Below, piece by piece: positions 39,474-50,148 of a stretch of 64,000 nt of DNA. The first letter of the stretch is position 1. Every line of letters begins with the position of its first letter. Position numbers and translations under genes: made by a program. Origin of the DNA: Maylandia zebra (taxonomy: Eukaryota; Chordata; Actinopteri; Cichliformes; Cichlidae); contig NC_135174.1 of the NCBI RefSeq assembly GCF_041146795.1, forward strand, positions 20,206,878 through 20,270,877, read 5' to 3'. The notes under the pieces are model-generated. The model ran no database searches. It worked only from the letters and a program-made list of their open reading frames with translations, and was not told where the DNA came from.

Positions 39474-41085
39474 CCCTTGTATGGTGTTCGGGTCTGTGAG
39501 ACCCGTTTTCAGTTTTTCTCAAAAGAAAAATTAAACAATTAATTATTTTTTCAACCTGAAATTCATTGGCTTTGGCTTATTTTCTGTGAAGAACATGAAT
39601 CCGAACTAATTTTCAATGACCTCATACTGTACCTCCCCCCACGCATTTACATTACATACAAGGTGTTCGGGTCCACTGGACCCAGGCCTAATAAAAGTGT
39701 CGAAAGTGCAGGTCCTGTGTTCCCACACTCTGTCTTCCTCCTTTCTGGTGCTGCTGATGGTGTTTTCTTCCCCTCCTGCTCCGCACAAAGTTGCAACATT
39801 GTTGAAAATTCAACTATCAACACCGTCTGCTCTTACATTTCCACACATTTTACCCTCTTTCTTGAGGGATCCAAATTTTCTCATCCCCTGTCCCACCTGC
39901 AAATTAGGGGCATAATACTATAAATAAGACTTTGCCAGTGTGGTTCTTTATCACAACTGATCAAGATGGCAAAAGATTATCTGCTGCGAGGGCCATCCAA
40001 TTGATTTTGGAAGAGAGAGTGGCTTCGGATGATGATGTTGACAAAGAGGTTTCAGAATATTTCACATTTCTGAAAATTTAGAGTCTGACAGTGACTTTGA
40101 AGAAGAGGATGAGGTTGAGCACCATTTAGTAACAAAACGAAGACGAGCACCCCATCTGCAGCCAGCTCCAGGACCAGAACAAGCCCACCAGACAGCAAGT
40201 GAAGAAATATGGATGTCAATAACTGGTGAAATTGAATGGTCTTCTTGCCCAAGAAATGAGCCACCCTGCAGAGCTGTTACTGTGATAAGCCAGGGCCAAC
40301 ACGGCTGACAGTTACTCATGTGCAGGACATCAAGTCTTCATTTGAGCTTTTCATCCCAGATTACATCCAGAAAATTATTCTGGATTGCAGTAATCTAGAA
40401 GGAAGGTGTGTTTTTGGAGAGAGGTGGAAGGAGATGGACCAAATTGATCTGCAGGCCTACTTTGGGGTTCTTATCCTTGCAGGAGTTTTCAGGTCCAAAG
40501 GGGAATCCACAGAATCCTGTGGGATGCAGAAACCGGCAAGAACCTTTCCGTGCATCAATGTCTCTGGAAAACTTCCACAAAATTTCCAGGATTATCCGTT
40601 TTGATAGCCGAGACGACAGACCAGCTCGACGGCAGAGAGACAAGCTAGCTGCCATCAGGACAGTGTGGGATAAGTGTGTGCACCACCTACCCCTGTTTTA
40701 CATCCCTGGGCCTAATGTCGCCATTGATGAGCAGCTGATCCCATTTAGTTGTGAAACATATTGCTTCACGTGTAAATGTGTTGTCTTTCCACTCACTCCA
40801 CTTGATTATAACTGATTTATGTTTTTATAACATTTTATAAAAAATAAAAAAAATAAAAAAAACGAGAAGCACATTAATTCATAAATGTGATCTAACAAAG
40901 GTAAAGGGAAAAAATTAACCATGTTTACTGTTCATATGGCTTGTAATTGGGATGAAGTAAACATCTGTTGAGTAATTTAACATAAAATTGTTTGATAGTG
41001 TTAATTTGGAAAGCCAAAACTCTAGCGGGTCCACCAGACCCATGAACACTGGCTGAGTAACAAAAATATGAACACCACACAAGGG
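39474..41085 (+). mobile_element. Internally deleted piggyBac transposon
   Basis: Flanked on both sides by TTAA (39470-39473 and 41086-41089), the piggyBac target duplication. The 16-bp ends CCCTTGTATGGTGTTC and, inverted, CCCTTGTGTGGTGTTC differ at one base. Inside, from an ATG near 39966, are an acidic N-terminus and PGBD-type pieces: FELFIPDYIQ, DLQAYFGVLILAGVFRSKGE, FRASMSLENFHKISRIIRFD, DRPARRQRDKLA and VAIDEQLIPF, the first catalytic Asp block. The sequence stops about ten residues later, so the rest of the DDD domain is deleted. Frame breaks also separate the pieces. Non-autonomous, but its ends look mobilisable. Confidence 0.93.
39970..40815 (+). pseudogene. Truncated piggyBac transposase remnant
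   Basis: Covers the acidic N-terminal region and the first part of the DDE_Tnp_1_7 domain. It is read in at least two frames, which meet near 40500 (one frame gives VLILAGVFRSKGE, the next gives PQNPVGCRNRQEPF onward). It ends shortly after VAIDEQLIPF, against about 550-600 residues in full-length relatives. It lacks the second and third catalytic Asp and the C-terminal zinc finger. Confidence 0.85.
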
Positions 41086-41109
41086 TTAATTGTTGAGCTT
41101 ATTGGGGTT

Positions 41110-41655
41110 ATGATGGTAGGTTGTCTACCTCCATCCTATCCCTAGCACTCTCTGACATGCCAATCATGAGTATGTTCTCCTCCACTCTATGGTCTTCTTC
41201 TGTTCCTTCTGTCTAACCTTTGCTCAATATCTCCAGTATCCCTCCTCTGCACATGTCCAAATCATCTCAGCCTTGCCTCTCTAACTTTGTCTCCAAACTG
41301 CTCAACCTGAGCTGTCCCTCTGATGGACTTGTTTCTAATCTTGTCCGTTCTAGTCACTCTCAACTAAAGTCTAAGCATCTTCAGCCTCACCACCTGTCTT
41401 CTTGTCAGGGTCACTGTCTCCAAACCAAACATCATAGCAGGTCTCACACCCCTCTTGTAAACATTCCCTTTCATTCTTGCTGCTATCACAATTCACCCCT
41501 GACACTCATCTCCACCGGCTTCATGGTGCCTACACTGTCTTCTTTATCTCTCGTGTGCACTGTCCATTGCTTTGAATAGCCGATCCCAGGTATTTAAACT
41601 CATCCAACTTCACTATCTCGATTCCTTGCGTCTTTACCTTTCTACCAGCCTACCA
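41110..41655 (-). mobile_element. RTE-like LINE fragment, C-terminal part
   Basis: The minus strand reads RPAMMFGLETVTLTRRQ, KMLRLSVRVTRTDKIRN and EARLRWFGHVQRR-like pieces, which form the familiar C-terminal end of a fish non-LTR element. Interrupted and degenerate. The fragment at 42755-43115 carries the upstream RT part in the same orientation, so this is one LINE cut by the mariner-superfamily insertion between them. Confidence 0.7.
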
Positions 41656-42754
41656 GGTTTCAACGTAACTTTATTCTTTCATGAGTTATTTACAAGTTTC
41701 TGACCACTTATAAAATGTGTTCAATGTGCTGCCCATTGTGTTGGATTGTCAATGCAACCCTCTTCTCCCACTGATAGCAACACCGCAGGAGAAATGCCAG
41801 CACAGGCATCCAGTATCCGTAGTTTCAGGTGCTGCACATCTCGTATCTTCACACCATAGACAATCGCCTTCAGATGACCCCAAAGATAAAAGTCTAAGGG
41901 GGTCAGATCAGGAGACCTTGGGGGCCATCCAACTGGCCCACGACGAACAATCCACTTTCCAGGAAACTGTTCATCTAGGAATGCTCGGACCTGGCACCCA
42001 TAATGTGGTGGTGCACCATCTTGCTGGAAAAACTCAGGAAACGTGCCAGCTTCAGTGCATAAAGAGGGAAACACATCATCATGTAGCAATTTCAAATATC
42101 CAGTGGCCTTGAGGTTTCCATTGATGAAGAATGGACCCACTATTGTTGTACCCTATATACCACACCAAACCACTCTCCAGTGACGTGCAGCGAGTGCTAC
42201 GCTGTGGGTTCTTGCTGAATGAAGCTAGGACAGCCACTGATGTTTCTTCATTAGTGACAGTTTTCTTGCGTCCACATTTTGGCAAATCCAACACTGAACC
42301 AGTTTCACGAAACTTAGCAAGCAGTTTGCTAACTGTGGTGGTCTCGTCGGGTGTCTTGCATTGAAATCTGCTGCAATGACCCGGTTATTGCATTCACCAG
42401 ATATCAACACAATTTTGATCCGCTCCTCACGTGTTAACCTCTTCGACATGTCAATGGCTGTGAACAAAGAGAAACTTGTAAATAACTCATGAAAGAATAA
42501 AGTTACGTTGAAACCAAGCACACCATTGTTTTTCTTGTGACATTACCAATAAGTTTGATGTGTCACATGGCCCTCTTCCTATTGAAAAAACAAAAGTTGT
42601 ATCCAAGATGGCCGACTTCTAAATGGCCACCATGGTCACCACCCATCTTGAGGAGTTTGCCCCCTCACATATACTAATGTGCCACAAACAGGACTTTAAT
42701 ATCACCAAACATTCCCATGTTATTACGGTGTATCCATATAAATGGCCCACCCTG
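41656..42754 (-). mobile_element. Tc1/mariner-superfamily transposon, internally deleted
   Basis: A perfect 45-bp inverted repeat lies at 41656-41700 and 42471-42515. On the right, the element continues beyond it to the terminus CAGGGTGGGCCATTTATATGG (minus strand, ending 42754) followed by TA; the left side has no matching outer 240 bases. The minus-strand transposase starts MSKRLTREERIKIVLISGE at 42450 and ends with FFQQDGAPPHYGCQVRAFLD and RSPDLTPLDFYLWGHLK at 41721-42140. The middle, with the first catalytic Asp, is missing. I recall close relatives in many arthropods as well as fish. Confidence 0.9.
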
Positions 42755-43115
42755 TACTTCTCCAGGCTTTCTTGCACCTGCTCCCTACTCTCACTACAGA
42801 TCATAGTCTCATCTGTGAACATCACAGTCCACAGAAACTCCTGCCTGATCTCATCGGTCAACCTGTCCATCACCACTGCAAACAAGGTGCTCAGGGATGA
42901 TCCCTGATGTAATCCTACCTCCATCTGTTACTCCAATAGCACCTTTCCTCACAGTCTTGCTACCCTCATGTATGTTCTAAAAACCATGTCTTCACTCACT
43001 AGTATATTTGCATCTCTAACCTTATTCACTTAATCTACTGCACATCCTTTCCAGCTCGATTTCTGCCTCTAGCCAACTAGTACAAGTCCTTTTCAAGACT
43101 TTCTTGGCTTGGTTT
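42755..43115 (-). mobile_element. RTE-like LINE fragment, reverse-transcriptase part
   Basis: The minus strand encodes VGLHQGSSLS, AVVMDRLTDEIRQE and MFTDETMICSESREQVQESL. The RT active-site box FADD is changed to FTDE, so the copy is dead. It continues in the fragment at 41110-41655 on the other side of the inserted DNA transposon. Confidence 0.75.
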
Positions 43116-43129
43116 TTTCTCAATCTTTC

Positions 43130-44995
43130 CAGAATGTCTGGAATGTGAACAATTTCTAAAATACTTTACTGATAAAATTCTATCTCTCAAATCCTCACTC
43201 CCCCCAGTGGTGAGCCTTGCTTTCACTGGAGAATGTGCTTCTACTTTTCATCAGTTTGAGCCAGTGTCACTCTGTACACTTAAGCAAATTGTCAAGCAAC
43301 TGAAAATTACTAGTTCTGCATATGAACCTCTTCCGTCTCGCATTGTGAAGGACGGCTTTGATGTAATTGGGCCCAGTATTCTATTTTTAATGAACTCATC
43401 ATTGTCTTCTGGCTATGTTCCCTCTGTTTTTAAACATGCTATAGTGCAACCTGCTCTCAAAAAAAGGTGTCTTGACCATTGTGATTTTGTTAATTATAGG
43501 CCGATATCCAAACTTCCATTCCTCTCCAAAATCCTAGAGAACATAGTTCTCTCGCAACTCCAGGCTTACCTGGATGCGCATGACATCTGTGATAAATTTC
43601 AGTCTGGTTTTAAACCACGCCACAGCACCGAAACAGCTTTGCTGAGAGTCCTTAATGATCTTCTCTTAATTACTGATTCAGGGCATTCTGTTGTATTAGT
43701 CTTATTGGATTTGTCCTCAGCTTTTGATATGGTTGACCATAATATCTTATTAACGAGGTTAGAACGCACTGTGGGCATTCGGTGTGAAGCCCTTAACTGG
43801 TTCAAATCATACCTTTTGAACAGGTCTTTCTCCGTTACCTTGGGTACTTATTCTTCCTCAACTGCATCCTTATGCTGTGGTGTGCCCCAAGGCTCTGTAC
43901 TTGGCCCAGTGTTATTCTCATTATATATGCTCCCCCTAGGCTTAATCTTTCTCGAGTGCATGAGAGAAGTCAGAGAATGGCTTTCAGGCAATTCCCTTAT
44001 CCTGAATGATAAGAAAACGGAAATTGTGGTGTTTGGCAACCATATCCCTTGGGGCCTATTAGCTGATACCTTTGGTTCCTTTGCCACTTCTTTCTCTGAC
44101 TCAGTTAGTGACCTAGGTGTCCTGCTGGATAGCTCTTTCAAATTTAACAAACAAGTGTCCTCAGTAATCAAATCTAGCTTTTACCAACTGCGCCTTATTG
44201 CTAAGGCTAAGCACTATGTTCCTCATAAAGATCTTGAAAGGCTCATTCATGCTTTTGTGACTTCTAGATTGGATTACTGTAATTCTCTCTCCTTTGGTCT
44301 TCACTCCGCTCTCCTTCACAGACTCCAGCTTGTCCAAAATGCGGCGGCTCGCCTCCTGACTGGCACTAGAAAGCATCACCCCTGTTGTTATTGATTTGCA
44401 TTGGCTACCCATAAAATATTGCATTGAATTTAAAATATTGTTGCTCACCTTTAAAATTATAAATAATTTAGCCCCTCGTTATCTTGTCGATCTTCTTAGT
44501 CTATATGTCCCTGGGCGAGCCCTCAGGTCTTCAGCCCAATTACTCTTGACTCAGCTTAGATCTAGACTTAAATCTAGGGGTGACCGTGCTTTTGCCCTGG
44601 TTGCACCTAATCTGTGGAATAACCTTCATCGCTATCTGTGCGTCAGACTCCATTTTATCTTTTAAATCCCGTTTAAAAACTCACTTATTCAACATAGCTT
44701 TTCCATCTAGTTAGTGTACTTATTTTATATTTGGTTTAATTTTTATTTATGTACTTTACCTTTTAGCTTTATCTGTTCTTAGTAACTTTGTTCTTATATT
44801 CCCTTTTATTGCTGTATAATTAGTGCCCTCAACCTGATGACATATGTGGTACTTTGTAAATAGTCTTTTATTTAATCATGTCTTAATTTACCTGTTTTTA
44901 TTGTAAAGCACTTTGGTGTACCGCTGGTTTTTTAAACGTGCTATACAAATAAAGTTGTATTGTATTGTATTGTATTGTATCTTTCCATAATACAC
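43130..44995 (+). mobile_element. L2/CR1-like LINE, 5'-truncated
   Basis: Reverse-transcriptase pieces in order: VNYRPISKLPFLSKILE, FQSGFKPRHSTETALLRV, LLDLSSAFDMVDH, CCGVPQGSVLGPVLFSLYML. Further on are LNDKKTEIVVFG and LHWLPIKYCIEFKILLLTFK-like, then RSSAQLLL and DRAFALVAPNLWNNL. A single frame stays open for 395 codons (43207-44394), yet the piece between SLYMLPLG and REVREWLSGNS, which should hold YADD, is missing. The 3' end has AAAGCACTTTGGTG and a terminal TATTG pentamer array (44965-44990), as expected for this clade. The endonuclease domain is absent. Confidence 0.88.
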
Positions 44996-46479
44996 AAAAT
45001 CAGTCTTTTTCTTTGTTTTTTTTTTAGCCAACTCCTACAACAGGATCAAGAGTTGGCATCTTAGGCTCCTGCAGGTACTTATGAAGATCCAATATTATAA
45101 TGTTATTTTGACACCTAACAACCACCAAAAAAATACAAATCACAAAGTTTCTATAGCTTGGACAAGTACTAGCTGCTATAATGAACGTACATTAGGGTTC
45201 CCATTGTTCTTCTAAAATAAGCAAAACCTTCACTAAAATTGATCAAAGCTGAATTAACCTTGTTTTTTTTTTATTTAGAAATACATTTATTTGGAATAAT
45301 TTGCTATACTGAAAGAAACAGGTAACAAAAAAGAAGAAGAAAAAGAAAAGTCAGCATTACATAACTTTTCCAGTCTTTTACTACTACTGTCCCTACTTTT
45401 CATTTAACATCACTTTCTTTTTAACTGGGCTGTACATATTATATTAAATCAATTTATTAATCAATTAATCACCTTTCGGTGATTAACTTCTTGAAACAAC
45501 TATGTCTGGAAAAAGTACTATATATTAATATATTATCTAAATAATAGCCTTTTTCAATTGTTTTATTTATCTATTAAAACATAAAATTATTATAACATGC
45601 AGTAACTGATGCACATGTAAAAATCATGTGAAAATACAGTCACCGTGTGGACACGATCAGCTCAGAGGCATTAAATGGAAATATCATGTTCTACTGACTA
45701 GGATTCAGATAGAAAATCACTTTAATCTGCTTAGCAGTGTATGTATAAATTCATGGGAAAATACAGCTTACGTAACAAATCCTCTGAGTGATTGTGATAA
45801 AAAAATCTGAGTATGTCTCAGCATTTGTCTTTGACTTCTTTTTAATCCACATCAAACGCATTTCATTCAGTCATAATAAATCTGCAGTCCTTAAGAGAAA
45901 ACACAAAAAGATTAAAAACATTTTCAAGACAAAGTAAATCAAAGCAGGCCAGAAACACACGTACAATCCACAACATCATATTGCAGTACTGCATGATAAC
46001 TTAATTACACACGATTAATTTTTTTATTTCACAAAGTGACACTAAAATAGAAAATAAACCCTCCATTTAACAAGGAAGAAAGGCATCTCCATTTTCAGGT
46101 GACAGCTTGCAATATACATACATTCAAAGTGGATGTGTGCGTCTGAGTTTATATAAGCAGCAAAGTCAAAAAGAGGAATTATAACAAAAGTCCAACACTG
46201 AAAGGGAAAACATGTTTACCCCATGAACAAATGTGTTACTTTACCACATAATATATGTACAATTCAATTTTTTTTTAAAGTTTTATTTTAATGTTTTTAC
46301 TTACATGGTCACAAGAGTCTTCAAAGTGTGAACCAGAAAAATAATGGTGCATGTATTTTAGAAAATAGTATACTTAGCTTTGTAATTCAACTGTAACACA
46401 TACATTTAGAGGCACAAACTTAAACTACAAATAAACTTCATGTAGAAATGTATTATGAATGCAGTTCTTGACTTTGATG
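44996..46479. other. Intergenic and lrit2 3'UTR, no gene seen
   Basis: Very AT-rich. Open frames are short. The last few hundred bases before 46480 are likely the lrit2 3'UTR (minus strand). No repeat was recognised. Confidence 0.35.
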
Positions 46480-48581
46480 CTAGTACAGGTAAGCTGCACT
46501 TCCTCCTTTGGACTTATCCTCAGACCTCCGTCTCTTTGTTGGCTTTTCCATTGAACTTTTGCACAAAGCTTCATCGCTGGTTGCCTGCAGGCTGTCAAAA
46601 GTGCCCTGCCTCGCCCCCTCCTGCAGGTTTTCATCATGCATTCTGTGCATCCTCCACAGATCCACAAACCGGTCCACACAGCTGAACCTGGCCTCTGTGG
46701 TGCAGGCATACATGCCAACCGGCACAGCCAGCACCATTGCGCACACAATAACTATAATGTGGATTAACCTTTCTTTCTGCTCCATCTCACTAATGTCACT
46801 TCCTGTTACAAACACAATGCACTGACCTTCCCTTGGTGGGTGGTTCTTCAGGGTCACACACACCTCGTATTTGGTGACAGGAAGCAGATTACTGACCGAG
46901 TAACTGTTGATGCCCGGGCCAATGTAGATCATTTCCTTCTTTGGTGAATCATATTTGCCAAAGTGGATGGTGAACCAAGTTTCTGCAGGATTTTCAGTTG
47001 CTGCGTGCCACTCTAAGGTAATTCCATAAACTGTCTGTTTGGCTATGTGTATTTCAATGTAGGCATTCTCCTCAGATGACAGCATAGGGACAGGCGGGAG
47101 GAGAGGAAGGGAGGAATCAGAAGAGGCGATGTTAACTGTAATGTTGACAGAGGAGTTGCCAATGAAATTGTTGGCCGTGCAGGTGTAGAGTCCTCGGTCT
47201 GCCAGATGAAGAGAGGGGATCAGGAGCTGGGAAGAGAAGGTCTCCTCATCGATGTTTGTCTGTGATGCTGCAAGGTGAAAACAGCATCAGAGCAAATCAC
47301 AGGATTTTTTTCATCTGGTAATGACATGCTCAGGTATTCTGATATTATGCAGTAAGTATTGTCTCTTTCAAAACACTGCAGCCTGGGAGTTCACTATATA
47401 TACTTCGCTAAGTGCTCCAACAGCAGGTTCACAACAATTTAATGGATGGTAGTGATTAAAAAAAAATCTTACCAACAAATCCTCTTATAATCTTCAGACT
47501 GTACATCCACTGAATGGTCGGCTCTGGCCTGCCCTTCACTAAGCATGTTAGGGTTGCATTTGCTCCCAGAGGTAAAGTGATGTTGGTTTCTGGGGCAGAG
47601 GTCACTGGCCTCATGCATGATTTTAACTGAATCTCGTGGAAAAACTTGTGAGCTTTGAGAGCTGGACCTGAACACATCAGATAAGAGTTCATCAGGATGA
47701 TGGGAGGGCTGACTGCCCTGGTGAACTCCACAAAGCCTTTGAGGCGGCAGTCACACAACCAGGGATTATCATGCAGCCCCAAAACCACATTTGACACCAT
47801 CCCTTCTTTTGCCCAGGCTTTCTCAGCTATTTGAAAAAGGGGCCAATTAATGAAGACTTCTTTTGCTATGACACTAAGCTGATTGAAGGATAAATCTAAG
47901 TAGGTCAGTGCAGGTAAATATCTCAGAGCATGTTCGGGTAGCACATCCAGGTGATTGTGTTTTAGGTCCAAAATCTTGAGTTTTGGTGTATCCTGAAATG
48001 CTGTCCATGGTACTGAAGTCAGCTTGTTCCCTTGTAGCCTTAGCTCAGTCAAGTTAGCGAGCCTCTCTAGGCTTTTCATGTTCATCAGAGCGATCTCATT
48101 AAAATTTAGCCAGAGGAACTCCAAGGCAGGCACTTTTGAGAAGGATCCTCGAGGTAACTCAGTCAGATGGGATTTTTCAATTCGGATTTTAATGAAATCA
48201 TGTGGGATGTCCACTGGGATTTCTCCCATGGAGGTTTCCATACATAGTAAAGACCTAAAATGACAGACAAGAAAATTTGTGCTATACAAAGATAATGGTG
48301 TAGTACACTTAGCTTAAACGCAAATTTTGGATAGTGTTTATTTGGGCATTTCACACTAGTCATGCTATAAGTAATGTTTATTGTAGCACGTAACTTATTC
48401 AAAAGAGGACAGACTCATAGCAAATATACAACCGAGCTTTACAATGTAGCATATTTTTAGTGGCCACTTACCTTCCTAAGATATCATCTGTGCAGGAGCA
48501 ACCGAACAAACAAGTTGACGATCCAAAAGAGATGAACTGGAATACCAAAGTGATATGCAATGTGACATAAAAGGCGTCCAT
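46480..48581 (-). CDS. lrit2: Leucine-rich repeat, Ig and transmembrane domain protein 2
   Basis: Retinal type I membrane protein; its exact role is little known. Three coding exons: 48581-48472, 48254-47473, 47267-46480, giving 559 residues (human about 550). It begins with a signal peptide and a Cys-rich LRR N-cap (CLFGCSC). About five leucine-rich repeats follow ([44 protein letters not shown]), then an LRR C-cap with [15 protein letters not shown], an Ig domain ([11 protein letters not shown] to [10 protein letters not shown]), an FN3 domain, a membrane helix near residues 466-485 ([20 protein letters not shown]) and a basic tail ending GGSAAYLY. The lrit1 paralogue lies 1.6 kb upstream in the same orientation. 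Exon phases match lrit1, but the exon joining LRR and C-cap is unsplit. Confidence 0.95.
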
Positions 48582-50148
48582 GATCCTAGACACGCATATG
48601 AAATAGGCCTGTCAGGGCAGGACATGCTCATGGGCTGCGTGAAAGAAAGCCCATTACCTTAATCTCCCTTGACGTAACCCTTAAGAGGCCAAATGACATG
48701 TGAGACACAGGTGTATTTATAGCAATGGTCCACTTTTTCTAAACACAATGTTAGATCTTTTCAAAAGGACATAAAGAGTTAACATTCACAAGTGTTTTTC
48801 AGTCGAGAGCTATGAGTTCGGCTTGATAGTAGTTCTTGTCTCAGATATGACCCCAAAATGCTTCGCATCAGATTAATTTAATTTATTTGTTCCCCACTAA
48901 AGCAGCAGCATTGACATGACAGGAGGCCCATCTGTGTTAAGTGGGCCGGAGCCCGTCAGGCTTAGCAACACTGAGAGGGAGGGCTGCACAGAGACAGAGA
49001 CAGATGTCTGGAGAGGACTGACCTCAATAATCTAAACACTGTTTGTCTCTCAGGTTGATAAAGGCCAAATCAGCATATACCAAAGCGAGTGCGAAAACAA
49101 ACATCTACACTATAGCTCTGCAGTTTCACATCCTTTAATACCCACGCTTTTTATACATGCGCATTATAATTTAACAGATAAACAGATTAGCCACATGTTC
49201 AGCATTTCAGGAAATGTCTTTTACATAAGGCATATCATAATCGTCGTTTATTGCTACAGTTTGCTTGAATGCTGAGTTAATCATACAGAGACTGTACTAG
49301 TAGGTAATTTAGATGCTGGAGCACCCATAATCAAAATGATAAAGACTGATCCAATGGAAAATATGAATATTAGTCCAAATTTATGCCATTATATGTATCA
49401 ACTGTAGTGATTCATATATTAATGCTACAAAAACTGCCTTGGATTTGCCTACAGCTGTATTAATTGATTGTATTTACTTAGTTTAAGCATGTTTTGTAGC
49501 AGTTTATAGATACAGGGGATACGTGTGGGTGTTTTTAAGGAAAGTAAAGATGTAGGAAAAAAGTAAGCATAAATCAATATAAAAATATTTATTTTTATAC
49601 AGTACATTCATACATACACATATATTTTAGGTTACAAATATTTACACATTACAAAATGTACTGTATTTCAGGTTTTTCACCCAACAGTAAACCTGGCACA
49701 TTCACATCATACTGACATATAAAACAGGCTAAATAAACTATTGTTTCCCTAAATACGTGTAGAATAAAGATTTTCACACAAAGCATAAGTTACATCTTAG
49801 GAAAAAACAAAGAAAAGTGAATGTATTGGGTTTAAGAGAGTTTAGGGCATCGAGAGAGTTTTCTCTTATTCTTAAAAGTGCACGATGAATTAAAAAAAGT
49901 TATTTCTACACCACTTGTAAATTTACAACTGCGTTACTGTGTATATTTTCCCTTTTTGTTGTTTCCCACCAAATGAATGGTAGCTTTTACTCCCACAAGG
50001 CTGTAATTTATTTGAATAGATCCAGTCCTAAAAGAGCTACAAGTGTCCTCTGGATACCCCTTTAAAAAGAGGATCATTTGAATCTTTCTAACAGTGGAGC
50101 ACGGCGGTGCAAAGTGCATCCTTTGGGAACTGAGGCATATGTTTGGTT
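48582..50148 (-). other. lrit2 promoter region and lrit1 3'UTR
   Basis: Between the tandem genes. lrit1 3'UTR probably runs to a minus-strand AATAAA (plus TTTATT at 49588-49593). The rest is lrit2 upstream sequence. No gene or clear repeat was seen. Confidence 0.4.

Noticed and set aside
41717-42112. 131-codon plus-strand frame
   Set aside because: Antisense of the mariner-superfamily transposase remnant.
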